Both the position numbers and the translations under genes were made by a program. Under the pieces are notes generated by a model. It had not been told where the DNA came from. It searched no databases and worked only from the letters and a program-made list of their open reading frames with translations. From Desulfarculales bacterium (GTDB lineage: Bacteria; Desulfobacterota; Desulfarculia; Desulfarculales; Desulfarculaceae): a DNA stretch of 64,000 nt. The stretch lies in the NCBI GenBank assembly GCA_031267815.1, contig JAIRYI010000029.1, forward strand, positions 1 through 64,000, written 5' to 3'. Below, piece by piece: positions 47,271-56,983 of this stretch. Within the stretch, counting starts at the first letter, position 1, and the number at the start of each line of letters is the position of its first letter.

Positions 47271-47313
47271 AAATACGGCATAATTTTCCTGCCGGGAAAA
47301 TTATGCCGTATTT
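47271..47313. repeat. Perfect 19-bp-arm palindrome in a gene-free region
   Basis: AAATACGGCATAATTTTCC (47271-47289) pairs without mismatch to 47295-47313 around TGCCG. It lies in the 310-base gap between the divergent lipoprotein and the sigma-54-type promoter. It is too long and A-rich for a simple terminator of either neighbour. It shares AAATTATGCC with the hairpin at 37433-37450. Confidence 0.75.
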
Positions 47314-47380
47314 TCAAAGGCAAATAATATTTTATGAAATATAACTATGTGATTTTATTTATATAATTTTATAAAAATTT

Positions 47381-47396
47381 TGGCATACAATATGCT
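47381..47396 (+). promoter_or_regulatory. Candidate sigma-54 promoter
   Basis: TGGCATACAATATGCT has GG (47382-47383) and GC (47394-47395) at the exact -24/-12 spacing. The -24 half is nearly perfect. It lies 38 bases before the ATG at 47434. Sigma-54 often drives flagellar genes in related bacteria. Confidence 0.55.
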
Positions 47397-47433
47397 CTAT
47401 ATTTAAGCAACTTATGAATATGGGGGATGAATT

Positions 47434-47919
47434 ATGAAATTGGACGACTATTTTAATCAAATCCTGAATATAGGCAATAATACTACCCTCGGCAACCAAA
47501 ACAAAATTAGAAATAATAGTGGAGATATTTCTTTTGCCGAACAATTGAATCAAATCCTGCAGAATAATTCCTCTGTTCCCGATATTGCAGAAGATTCATT
47601 ATCCATAGATAGGGGAATGGAAGAAAGTCAGTCTGTTGCCGGCCTTGCTCCTGAAGTCGACAGAGCGGGATTGAACCGGACTATCGCCAGTTTGGATAAT
47701 CTTCTGGACATTTTGGAAAAGTATGAAACCGCGCTTGCCGATCCATCGGTGTCTCTAAAAAATATAGCCCCGTTAGTGAAAGATATGCAGGAAGAAGCAG
47801 AGCGTTTAGAATCTTCTCTAGAAAAAATTGATACTTCCCTATTCCCATTAGCTGATCAAATATTGGCCCAGACAAAAATTGAAACCATCAAATTTAATCG
47901 TGGCGATTATATTGAATAA
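47434..47919 (+). CDS. Hypothetical protein, possibly flagellum-associated
   Basis: This 161-residue acidic protein is not recognised. It has no signal peptide or membrane helix. A polar, Asn-rich first third (NNTTLGNQNKIRNNSGD) contains SFAEQLNQIL, and a helical C-terminal half (TIASLDNLLDILEKYETALA, MQEEAERLESSLEKID) looks like a coiled coil. The sigma-54-type promoter and the neighbouring flagellar gene suggest a flagellar or motility role by context only. It is followed by another small gene after 11 bases. Confidence 0.7.
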   Translation: MKLDDYFNQILNIGNNTTLGNQNKIRNNSGDISFAEQLNQILQNNSSVPDIAEDSLSIDRGMEESQSVAGLAPEVDRAGLNRTIASLDNLLDILEKYETALADPSVSLKNIAPLVKDMQEEAERLESSLEKIDTSLFPLADQILAQTKIETIKFNRGDYIE

Positions 47920-47930
47920 GGTGACGCATT

Positions 47931-48269
47931 ATGTCAACTATTAGCGCACTTCTTAATTTAGACAATAATGATTATCAGACTACTTTATTTAACCGCAAAA
48001 AAAATCATGAAGAAGATTTGTCGAAAGCCATTGCCAAACAACAGCAAAGAGAAGAATTCGTACAGGAACAGGTCGTGGCACAAAATCAAATTAGGCAGGC
48101 CTTACGTCAAATTGATATGATTGACCAAGAGATACAAGAGCTTTCTTGGGAACAGGCCCAACAAATGACAGAGATGGTGAGTATGCGGATAGCTGGCGCG
48201 GAGAACCATCACTTAGCTCAGATACAGTCTCCTGTATCCGGCGGATTGTTGCCTCCAGCTTACATTTAA
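47931..48269 (+). CDS. Hypothetical coiled-coil protein, co-transcribed with the preceding gene
   Basis: This 112-residue protein is rich in Gln and Glu, with a long predicted helix (NRKKNHEEDLSKAIAKQQQR, QIRQALRQIDMIDQEIQEL). The tail is short and Pro-containing (SPVSGGLLPPAYI). It is not recognised. AAGGTGACG precedes the ATG and 11 bases separate it from the gene before, so the two form one unit. A row of hairpins follows. Confidence 0.7.
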   Translation: MSTISALLNLDNNDYQTTLFNRKKNHEEDLSKAIAKQQQREEFVQEQVVAQNQIRQALRQIDMIDQEIQELSWEQAQQMTEMVSMRIAGAENHHLAQIQSPVSGGLLPPAYI

Positions 48270-48281
48270 TACACGGTTCCC

Positions 48282-48403
48282 CGATCCAGGACGCTGGATC
48301 GTAATGGTGTAGGATCCCCTCCACACCAAGCCCCTAATGACGATGTTTAATCGTCTTCCCTCCCTGGTGGATGAGGCACCCCAGCCTCATCCACCTTTCT
48401 TTT
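48282..48403 (+). terminator. Row of four hairpins ending in an intrinsic terminator
   Basis: CGATCCAG/CTGGATCG (48282-48301), TGGTGT/ACACCA (48305-48328), GACGAT/ATCGTC (48339-48355) and GGTGGATGAGGC/GCCTCATCCACC (48366-48395) follow one another. The last is followed by TTTCTTTT. The final hairpin is a strong terminator. The first three could form a structured 3' end or a separate small RNA. Confidence 0.7.
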
Positions 48404-48504
48404 CAAAATTCTCGGCCGATTAATGCGAATTACAATGTCATTTGCAATATGGCCTCATTTATATTATTTTTTAATATTATTATGAATTAAGAAATATATT
48501 TAAC

Positions 48505-50634
48505 TCATGATAATAACTTGTTAATTCTCCATTTTAATCCGGTATGCCGCCACTTGCTTTCCTGATTATTTACCGCTTTTTTTACTGCCAAAGGATGTCC
48601 CGTGAGAATCACCATTTTTCGGCCTCGGGTGAGCGCCGTATAAAGTAATGAACGATTAAGCAATATGTAGTGTTCTTGTGCCATAACGACCACAACTATT
48701 GGATATTCACTGCCTTGTGATTTATGAATAGTGATGGCATAAGCCAAATCAAGATCAGCAATTTGATATTGATCATAGCGCAATATTTTATCACCCATTT
48801 TGATCAGCCAGTGATCATCATGTTTGTCCTGAACAAAACCTATATCACCGTTAAAAACTTCCAGATCATAATTGTTTCGCATCTGAATGACTTTATCACC
48901 CTTCTGTAAAACCGATACATCTTCTGTAGAAGGAGAAGGATTTATCGCCCTCCTCAGTAAAATATTTAAATTGGTGCAACCTAAAATACCTTTGCGCATA
49001 GGGGCCAGCACTTGAATATCTTCATTGGGATCGATCTCCATAGCCTTCGGCAAACGTTTAGCAACCAGCTCGACCAGAAACTGTGCCGCCTGAGTTGGAT
49101 CAGAATTGTGGAAGAAGAAGAAATCACTATCCTTGCAGTTGGTTATTTCAGGCATTTGACCGTGCAAAACTCTATGGGCATTGTTCACAATCAAACCGGC
49201 TTCCTTTTGACGGAATATTTCCCGTAAAAAAGCCACAACTGCCGCTCCGCTATCAATAATTTGTTGCAGAATCATCCCTGGGCCTATTGAAGGCAGTTGA
49301 GCCACATCCCCAACCAGTAATAAACGGGTATCAGGAGCCAAGGCGTCGCTCAAATGATACATCAACCAGGTATCCAACATAGAAGACTCATCAATAATTA
49401 CTAAATCTACAGGCAGAGGCCGCTTGCGGTTACGCAGGAAACGTCCATTTTTATACTCCAACAAACGGTGCAGTGTGCTGGCCTCAAAGCCACATGATTC
49501 CCCCAGACGCTTGGCGGCCCTACCTGTGGGAGCGGCTAAGGCGAAATTTAAACCAATATATTCAGATATCGCAATAATAGCCCGTACTAAGGTAGTTTTT
49601 CCTGTTCCGGGACCTCCGCTTAGAACACCTAATCCAGCGCCGAGTAAGTCAGATAAAGCTTGGGATTGGCTTGCTGATAACTTTAAATCCAATTTTTTGC
49701 TGCTCCAGGCAACAGCTTTACTAATACGTTTTCTGTCCAAAATACCCGGCAGAAGGCGTATATTGAATATATTTTTTGCTATCTTGTCTTCCATAAATTG
49801 TATAGCCGGTTGATAGACGGGTTCGTCGGGATGATCATATTCTTGGGCCAATATCTTATTGCGCAGCATTTCTTCCAAACCATCCAATATTGCCGGCTTC
49901 TCCACCTCCAATAATTTAGCGCTATCCTCAATTAATAAGCGGCGAGGGAAAAAAGTATTCCCCTCTTCCTGGCTTTGCAGGAGTACATGCCATAAACCGG
50001 CTTGAATACGTGACGGATGAGTGGAGGCTAAACCAATTTGGCGGGCAATACGGTCAGCGGTAAGAAAGCCAATGCCATGAATGTCTTGAGCCAGACGGTG
50101 CGGTTCAGTTTTTAATATTTTCAGAGAACCGGGACCGTAATGACGCCATACACGCAGAGATGTGCCCACACTTACACCGTGTTCCTGTAAAAACACCATG
50201 AATTCTCTTAATTCTCCATGAGAACGTACCGCTTCTGTAATTCTGGCGGCAGTTTTTTTACCAATTCCTGGAACTGACAGTAAAAGTTCTGGCTGATTCT
50301 GAATAATATCCAATGTGTTTGTACCCAGAAGCGTGACTATCCGTCGGGCCATGTGTTTACCAATGCCTCTGATCAGACCGCTGGACAAATAGCCTTCTAT
50401 TCCATCATGATTTTGCGGAAGAATAACTTTGTATTGCTTAATCTCCCATTGCAGGCCAAACTTGGGATGTTCAATTTGCCGGGCTGATGCCTCCAATATT
50501 TGCCCAACTCTTATATCAGGAAGTAACCCGGTTATAATATACTGTTTTTTTGAGGTTTCCAGGCGAGCTACAGTATAACCGTTCTCCTGGTTTTGATAAA
50601 TTATGCGTGATATCTTACCTTGGAGGTTAATCAT
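48505..50634 (-). CDS. recD2: ATP-dependent DNA helicase RecD2
   Basis: This 709-residue SF1B helicase moves 5' to 3'. An N-terminal OB-like part (GKISRIIYQNQENGYTVARL) and helix-hairpin-helix region (LLSVPGIGKKTAARITEAV, IHGIGFLTADRIARQIGL) are typical of RecD2 and absent from RecBCD RecD. Motor motifs are GLGVLSGGPGTGKTTLVRA (I), DLVIIDESSMLDTWLM (II), LLVGDVAQLPSIGPG (III) and LAYAITIHKSQGSEYPIVVV (VI). The start at 50634 overlaps the end of addA by a few codons, so the three DNA-repair genes are probably translated together. Confidence 0.93.
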   Translation of the reverse strand: MINLQGKISRIIYQNQENGYTVARLETSKKQYIITGLLPDIRVGQILEASARQIEHPKFGLQWEIKQYKVILPQNHDGIEGYLSSGLIRGIGKHMARRIVTLLGTNTLDIIQNQPELLLSVPGIGKKTAARITEAVRSHGELREFMVFLQEHGVSVGTSLRVWRHYGPGSLKILKTEPHRLAQDIHGIGFLTADRIARQIGLASTHPSRIQAGLWHVLLQSQEEGNTFFPRRLLIEDSAKLLEVEKPAILDGLEEMLRNKILAQEYDHPDEPVYQPAIQFMEDKIAKNIFNIRLLPGILDRKRISKAVAWSSKKLDLKLSASQSQALSDLLGAGLGVLSGGPGTGKTTLVRAIIAISEYIGLNFALAAPTGRAAKRLGESCGFEASTLHRLLEYKNGRFLRNRKRPLPVDLVIIDESSMLDTWLMYHLSDALAPDTRLLLVGDVAQLPSIGPGMILQQIIDSGAAVVAFLREIFRQKEAGLIVNNAHRVLHGQMPEITNCKDSDFFFFHNSDPTQAAQFLVELVAKRLPKAMEIDPNEDIQVLAPMRKGILGCTNLNILLRRAINPSPSTEDVSVLQKGDKVIQMRNNYDLEVFNGDIGFVQDKHDDHWLIKMGDKILRYDQYQIADLDLAYAITIHKSQGSEYPIVVVVMAQEHYILLNRSLLYTALTRGRKMVILTGHPLAVKKAVNNQESKWRHTGLKWRINKLLS

Positions 50635-53600
50635 GACCAGATGACAGATTGCATAATGAATAAAGTTGACATTTGGGGTCGCATTTTTGAGGATAAGGTA
50701 AAGCGGAAAAATCATTGTCATACTGGGCCATAGTCATAGCGGCATTTATTAATCTGATCTCCCACGAAGCTAATTCTTCCGTAGTAAAATATTTTTCCAA
50801 AATATTGATTTTATCTGATCCTAAAAAACACATTTTAATTTGAGGCGGATCATTCCGTGGATCACTTTTTTGCCAAGCTAAGGCATAACAAGCCATTTGC
50901 GCTTCATATTTTTTCCAGTTGGGTTTAGATACTTTATAATCAATGATCATAGTTGGCTTATTGGGAGCGCAGGCTAATAAATCTATTGCTCCACGCAACT
51001 CCAAAGAAAAATCTTTTGCCGACAGCATCAGATTAAAAGGAATTTCCCGATAAAGTTGGCTATATTGCCCCCAAAGAGCGGGCCAAGGAGTTTGCCGCCA
51101 TCTGCGGATGATTGATTTTAATGTTGATTCATATTCATCAGTTAAATTAAAAGAAGATATTATATTAAAAACTTCATTTAATGGTTTATTAAAATCAGTT
51201 AACTCCATAATTTTATGGATATAATTTCCTATCACCCTTGCTTTTAATTTATTATCATCATTTATTGCGGTCAATTTATGTATTTTATTATTTTTGCTGG
51301 GAAGATCAGCCCAATCTATATTCCAATTTTGTTGCATCCATCCTCGCCGGGGGCATTGCAACCATTCCTCCATAGTACTGACAGAAGTACGCACATAAAG
51401 ACTATTATATTGGATTGGTTGACAATTGCTGATAATTTGCCGCGCGTTTAAGTAATCATCTTCCGTAGGAGTAATAACTGGTTGATTATCTGAAGGAGAA
51501 AAACAGCGGATTTTATCCTGCTCAGCGGTATGCACCTTGAGCATAGGGTTGTCCAAAAGTTCGCTGACCCATTTTGACCATGATTTATCTTGTGTTTTAA
51601 TTGAGGAAAGACAGAAAATTAATTTTTTACTTGCTCTGGTGCAAGCCACATAAAATATACGGCTCGATTCGGCATTTTCTTTTAAATTATGCTCATGGCG
51701 TTGTTTTTCAAATAAATAATCGTAAATTTTTTTACTGCCCCAGTCTGTGGAGCGTCGTAAAGACACTTCCCCTTGAGAAGAAATAAATAGTTTTTCTGTT
51801 ATCGGGTGAGGAAGAGAGGCGTCCAAATCAGGCAAAATAACTATTGGGAATTCCAAACCCTTAGCCTGGTGAATAGTCATGAGGCGGACAAAGTCTGTAT
51901 TTTGGCTCAATAACGGAGCCAACGGCTCACGACCTAACTGGCCCAGCCGATTAATAAAATCTCCATCATAGCAATGAGGATTATGACGGCTGTCCTCCAA
52001 TAATTTACGCAGATTGGCTATTTTTTGCCCGCCGTGGCGGCTACCGGCCAGGCGTGTTTGCCAGGGAGTATCTTCCAATAGGGCGCGTATCAATTCAGCT
52101 GGTTGCAAACGATGTGATAATTTATTTATCCCATTGTAAAAATTACAAAATTTGCTCCACACCCAGGTATCGTTTGCGTCCAGATGGGGCAACGAAGATT
52201 CTGAGGCCGATTTCTGTAGAGCCTGCAACAGATTATCGCTGCCGTTAAACTGCAGCAGATTCCACAATCCTTCCAGACTTATTCCAAAAATCCGGCTTAA
52301 CAACAGGCCCGCCCAGCTTATGGAATCGTTCGATTGCTGTAAACAGGCCAAGCCTAAAGCTAAATCTTTTATTTCTCGCTGTTGGTAAAAATTTTTTCCC
52401 TGTTCTACGTAATACGGGATAGCGGCTTCCGCCAATGCTGTTTCATAATAAGAAATATTATTTAAGTTACGGAAGAGAAGAACTATGTCACCTGGATGAC
52501 AATCATTGTTCAACATCTTTTCCAGATTCCCGGCAATAGACTCAGCTTCAGCCAATCGCTGCTGAGACAATTTTTTTTCTTCCCGGCGACAATCCCATAT
52601 TTCTACATCCGTATAATGATCTATTTCGTCAATAACACTATTCCCATTTATGGCGGATTGCTGTTTATCATATTCATCATAGCAGATTTGAAAGCGGTAT
52701 TTCGATTTTGTTCCGTCGGGTTGCCTAAAAACATAATTGGGAAATAAATAATTAAAAAATTTGATCAGAGATGGAGTTGAACGATAATTATTATTAATAG
52801 TTATATTAGTACCCAGGTCATTTTTTGCAAAGATATCTTTAATATCTGAAAATAATTCAATATTTGCTCCACGAAATCCATAAATTGACTGTTTGCGGTC
52901 TCCAACTATCATCAATTTATTATCAGTCAAGCCATCGGAATTCAAACCGGCCAGATGCATGATTAAATCAGCTTGCACCTGATTGATATCCTGGAATTCA
53001 TCTACCATCATCACAGGAAAATTTTCTTGCAAATGTTTTTTTAATCCATATTGCGGTAAAAATAACTCATTAGTTTTTAATAATAGATGATCAAAGGACA
53101 GAGCGGAGCGCGCCATCAGTTCATTCTCAATCTCCCATCCAGCCTTTTCTGCCAACTTTAATAAATTATTAAGCCAGGGGATAGATTGCTGTGACAGGTC
53201 AATTTGTATTAATTCTTTGACATACTTATCCAATTGTATTTTATATTCCCGGAATTGCCGCCAATTGCCTTGTAAATAATTTTTCAGTTCTTTAAAAAAA
53301 TCAGCCTTCCCGTTTCTCTGATATTCTGACCAAGCCGTTAATAATGACTGAATCCGCAAGGCATATTGAGTATTTTTTTGACTGGGAGGTAGTTTGCAAA
53401 ATTGTTCAGCTAATTCTCTTATACTTTGTTTAAGTTGGTCGCTAATAACAAATTTGTGTGCCGGCGGCGACTCCAAGGCGGCGCGAGTTTGTCTGTTCAT
53501 GTCAATAATTGTCAGACCATTGACATAACTGGCTTGCAACAGTTGCACCAACATTCTTTTAATGCTTGGTAATCTGTATTCAGACATCAAAAAAGCCAAT

Positions 53601-54055
53601 TCCGGCCAGCGATGTTTAAGTCCTTGACGTAAAAAATTTTCCAATACATCATGGGTTAACTGATGGAACTCATTGGCGTCCAGCACTGCAAAGTCGTGGT
53701 TTAAGCCCAAATAAAAACCGTATTCGCGCAACAGACGCGCACAGAAGCTGTGAACTGTGCTGATGGGGGCGAATTGTATATTCCCTATCTGTTTATTATT
53801 GCTGAATTCATTTTTATCTTGCTTTAATTCTTTGATAATACGTTGTTTTAATTCGATTGCCGCTTTTTCGGTAAAAGTTATTACTACAATGTTATCAGGT
53901 GACATACCTTCAGCTAAAAGATTCAAATACGCCTGCACCATGCAAGTGGTCTTACCCGCGCCCGCTCCGGCGCTTACACAACAGCTTTTAGTAAAAGCCA
54001 CGATTTGTTGCCGGCTGTATTCTTCCTGGGTAAATTCTGGACGGAAGGCCGTCAT
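50627..54055 (-). CDS. addA: AddA-like helicase-nuclease (UvrD helicase with PD-(D/E)XK nuclease)
   Basis: This 1142-residue protein begins with Walker A SAGAGAGKTTCMVQ (about 28-40), ITFTEKAAIELKQR and, later, VMMVDEFQDINQVQADLI, GDRKQSIYGFRGAN and VRLMTIHQAKGLEFPIVIL, the UvrD/RecB helicase series. The C-terminus has a nuclease core LRGAIDLLACAP, IIDYKVSKPNWKKYEAQMAC. With AddB it would resect double-strand ends for RecA loading. It starts directly after the addB stop codon with no gap and overlaps recD2. Confidence 0.9.
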   Translation of the reverse strand: MTAFRPEFTQEEYSRQQIVAFTKSCCVSAGAGAGKTTCMVQAYLNLLAEGMSPDNIVVITFTEKAAIELKQRIIKELKQDKNEFSNNKQIGNIQFAPISTVHSFCARLLREYGFYLGLNHDFAVLDANEFHQLTHDVLENFLRQGLKHRWPELAFLMSEYRLPSIKRMLVQLLQASYVNGLTIIDMNRQTRAALESPPAHKFVISDQLKQSIRELAEQFCKLPPSQKNTQYALRIQSLLTAWSEYQRNGKADFFKELKNYLQGNWRQFREYKIQLDKYVKELIQIDLSQQSIPWLNNLLKLAEKAGWEIENELMARSALSFDHLLLKTNELFLPQYGLKKHLQENFPVMMVDEFQDINQVQADLIMHLAGLNSDGLTDNKLMIVGDRKQSIYGFRGANIELFSDIKDIFAKNDLGTNITINNNYRSTPSLIKFFNYLFPNYVFRQPDGTKSKYRFQICYDEYDKQQSAINGNSVIDEIDHYTDVEIWDCRREEKKLSQQRLAEAESIAGNLEKMLNNDCHPGDIVLLFRNLNNISYYETALAEAAIPYYVEQGKNFYQQREIKDLALGLACLQQSNDSISWAGLLLSRIFGISLEGLWNLLQFNGSDNLLQALQKSASESSLPHLDANDTWVWSKFCNFYNGINKLSHRLQPAELIRALLEDTPWQTRLAGSRHGGQKIANLRKLLEDSRHNPHCYDGDFINRLGQLGREPLAPLLSQNTDFVRLMTIHQAKGLEFPIVILPDLDASLPHPITEKLFISSQGEVSLRRSTDWGSKKIYDYLFEKQRHEHNLKENAESSRIFYVACTRASKKLIFCLSSIKTQDKSWSKWVSELLDNPMLKVHTAEQDKIRCFSPSDNQPVITPTEDDYLNARQIISNCQPIQYNSLYVRTSVSTMEEWLQCPRRGWMQQNWNIDWADLPSKNNKIHKLTAINDDNKLKARVIGNYIHKIMELTDFNKPLNEVFNIISSFNLTDEYESTLKSIIRRWRQTPWPALWGQYSQLYREIPFNLMLSAKDFSLELRGAIDLLACAPNKPTMIIDYKVSKPNWKKYEAQMACYALAWQKSDPRNDPPQIKMCFLGSDKINILEKYFTTEELASWEIRLINAAMTMAQYDNDFSALPYPQKCDPKCQLYSLCNLSSGHD

Positions 54056-56983
54056 TTAGTTTTCATACTCCGTTATTTGACAAATTATCTGAAATTGGCA
54101 ATAATTGCATCTTGTTCCTTTTTGGGGGTGAAAGTTGGCATTGGTAATATTATTCCATAAATGACGCAAAATGACATATATTGATTCTTTGCCTTCTGAA
54201 GATGAAAGAGAATTACCCTCTTCTTCCCGTGCCCCTTTCTCCGGTTCTTTGCTGCTCAATACTCTGCCTTGGATAATAAATTCAGGATATAGAGCCTGAA
54301 CCGCCGCCATATATATAGGTAATTGCAAGCTTTGAGGATAACCGTCAACAGGAGCCACATATTGGGCAGTTTGAGTGTATTTTGTGTTTTTATAGTCAGT
54401 TATCCGAAGTATGTTATCGTATCTGTCAATACGATCAATCCGGCCCTTTAAATAAGGCGGCTGGGTGACGTCAATCGCCGGCAGTCTGGAGAAGGTAAAT
54501 TCAATTTCTGCAGGTTTAAACATATTCATCGCTTTGATTTCAAAATTAATTACCTTAAATGCCTGCTGAAGCAGAGTTGTCTTGCGGCTGGCCGCAACGA
54601 ATTCGTGACAATTTACGGCAGACAACCCTTGCCATATTTCCTCCAATCTGGCTATAACAGTATCTTGATCCGTGTCAGAGCGGTAATTTTTAAAAAAAGC
54701 AGCCAACAAAGCATGAATAATATTCCCTTCATCCGCAGGCGACAATTCATATTGTCCGATGTCTTTTTTACTTAATTTCATGATATAATAAAAAAACCAC
54801 TGTTGAGGACAAAATTGATATGTGTCCAGGCTACTGGCAGACAATATTTCAAATTGTTTAAGCCAGCGTCTGAATTGCTGGACAGCTGATGGGGAAAAAT
54901 CCAGTTTGGGAGGCCATACCGGTAATGGTTTTATTTCATTTTGCCATTGCTGGGCCATTGATTTATTAAGAGCCATAGCCAAAGAAATTTGTCCGCCTTG
55001 ACCCCAAAGATTGTAACTTATAGCCAGTTTCAGGGATTCCAGGTCTTGTACTTTTTCTAAAGCGGGAATATGACCAAAAGCGCCTCCCTGGCCTGATGCG
55101 GCAGTGCTTATATTTTGTCCTAAAAGTTCAAATAGAAGCGATGCTTCCTTACTTTGACCGTCACTGTCCGCCAGAGGACTGGTAAAAACCGCCAATTGAC
55201 TGGTGCCGGCTAAGAGTGCAACTAATCTGCTCTCTTGACCATGAAATTCCTCTTGTTCGGTTCGCCATATCGGAATCGATTTGGTCAATTGCAACCGTTC
55301 CTGGCGGGAAAGGAAAAACGGTGAAGAAGGAACAGGGAAATCTCCCTGACATAATCCTCCTGCCAACAGAACTTTGAACCTCCCTCCCCAGGTATCTTCC
55401 AAACGCAAAACCTGAATACCAGGAACCGGATTTTCGTTACTGGCCTGGCGGCTTAAAAAATCTTGCAAAATATAAAAAGGATGTTGTGAGGAATTATTGT
55501 ATCCAATCTGAATACAAGAGTCTAAAAATTCCTGCAGCCGTTTGCCCAAGGTCTGCCAGGATTGCCAGTCACGGGCCAGTATAGTCCCGGGAGAAGGAAC
55601 AGATTTCAAGTTGCTTTGCCAAGAGAGCGGCACTTGAGGAAACAGATGGGGATAAATATCAGTTAAAATAATCTTCAAAAATGCGGTTAAATTATTTTCT
55701 TCGTATAATTGGTTAATAAAATTATATAAGTATTCGCAAAATTTTGTTAAAATTTTATATTTATCCTGGGCGCCCAGTTTATCAGTTTTTGTTTTCAGCC
55801 ATGTTCCCAAGGACTGTTCATGACTGTCAATATATCCTCCATCAGCAATTTGAGGAACCAAATTTTTTATTAATTTCTCATAAGGTTTGTCAGTTTTGCC
55901 GATAGCGCCCAAATATTGCAGGATATTATCAAAGAAATTGAAAAGATATGGATTTTGCAAGACTTTTATTAAATCGGAACAAGAAAATTTCCTAATTTCT
56001 AATTGTAATAATTCTAATAAAGCATTGACCAGGGGCATGGTCACAAGAGACTGGGCACGTCGGAAAAATAGAGGCAAACCCAATCGCTGGGCTACATCAC
56101 TGGCCATTTGTCCGTAAATACTCAAATCAGGGAAGATCAGAGCTATTTCATGGGGTGCGACCCCTTGTTTAAGCTGTTCTTTGGCATGGGTAAGCAAAAA
56201 TTCAACTTCACTATACCGGCCAGAAGGCCGGTGAGCTATAAGTTTACCATCCGTTTCCGGTAAATTTTCTTCTTGTAATAGAAGATAAGCTAATTTTTTA
56301 AAATAGTTATCAGTTATTGGATCCGGCCAGATTATTTCCACATTGTCCTGGTTTTCAAAAACGCGGGCAGTGCTATCCAGCAGGTTCAACAAATGATTGT
56401 TGCCCGAATATGGCAAAGCAAATTTTATGTTTATTTTTAGATGAGGGCCAAGGCCCATGAGCAACCGCATATCTGAAGCCCTGAGCCATAGAACATCTAT
56501 GGCTTCCAAAATACGGCAATGCTGAAAACTTTTGGGCAGACCTTCATATCGCAGGTAAGCAAGCAGGCGCTGCAAAGCATCCGCTTTATCTTCCAAATTA
56601 TTTTTATTTAGCAGATCCTGATAACCGGCCAACAACAAACCAAGTTGACGTAATCTTGCATTTTCCTGACTGTAAAGGTTTTCCGCATTTAAGCCGGCGG
56701 CTTTTAATTGCAGCAGCAAACGCCATAGCTGATGGGGTAAACGGCGGCTGTTTATAATTCCTTGGAAAGAAGGCATAGTTGCCACTTGCCGCAGAATAAG
56801 CGCCCCAGCCCAATCTTGCAATGCAGTTTTAGAGGCAGCCGGTATGTGCGCCAGCATATAATCCAATAAGCTATTTTGCCCCTCCCAGGTAAAATGATGA
56901 CCATCGCCCCAAATAACCGCCTCAGCGCACGAAAGACGATGCTGTTCCATGGCAAGGCGGCTGGGCCAGACAAATACTTTCAT
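54056..56983 (-). CDS. addB: AddB-like PD-(D/E)XK nuclease with Fe-S staple
   Basis: This 975-residue partner of AddA has a helicase-like fold without a usable Walker A motif at the N-terminus. The C-terminal nuclease has LKGRIDRIDRYDNILRITDY and QSLQLPIYMAAVQALYPEF. A cysteine in LDTYQFCPQQWFFYYIMK and three near the end (GTRCNYCQFQIICQ) are placed like the 4Fe-4S staple of AddB. The start overlaps the end of the transglycosylase gene by four bases (ATGA). Confidence 0.87.
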   Translation of the reverse strand: MKVFVWPSRLAMEQHRLSCAEAVIWGDGHHFTWEGQNSLLDYMLAHIPAASKTALQDWAGALILRQVATMPSFQGIINSRRLPHQLWRLLLQLKAAGLNAENLYSQENARLRQLGLLLAGYQDLLNKNNLEDKADALQRLLAYLRYEGLPKSFQHCRILEAIDVLWLRASDMRLLMGLGPHLKINIKFALPYSGNNHLLNLLDSTARVFENQDNVEIIWPDPITDNYFKKLAYLLLQEENLPETDGKLIAHRPSGRYSEVEFLLTHAKEQLKQGVAPHEIALIFPDLSIYGQMASDVAQRLGLPLFFRRAQSLVTMPLVNALLELLQLEIRKFSCSDLIKVLQNPYLFNFFDNILQYLGAIGKTDKPYEKLIKNLVPQIADGGYIDSHEQSLGTWLKTKTDKLGAQDKYKILTKFCEYLYNFINQLYEENNLTAFLKIILTDIYPHLFPQVPLSWQSNLKSVPSPGTILARDWQSWQTLGKRLQEFLDSCIQIGYNNSSQHPFYILQDFLSRQASNENPVPGIQVLRLEDTWGGRFKVLLAGGLCQGDFPVPSSPFFLSRQERLQLTKSIPIWRTEQEEFHGQESRLVALLAGTSQLAVFTSPLADSDGQSKEASLLFELLGQNISTAASGQGGAFGHIPALEKVQDLESLKLAISYNLWGQGGQISLAMALNKSMAQQWQNEIKPLPVWPPKLDFSPSAVQQFRRWLKQFEILSASSLDTYQFCPQQWFFYYIMKLSKKDIGQYELSPADEGNIIHALLAAFFKNYRSDTDQDTVIARLEEIWQGLSAVNCHEFVAASRKTTLLQQAFKVINFEIKAMNMFKPAEIEFTFSRLPAIDVTQPPYLKGRIDRIDRYDNILRITDYKNTKYTQTAQYVAPVDGYPQSLQLPIYMAAVQALYPEFIIQGRVLSSKEPEKGAREEEGNSLSSSEGKESIYVILRHLWNNITNANFHPQKGTRCNYCQFQIICQITEYEN

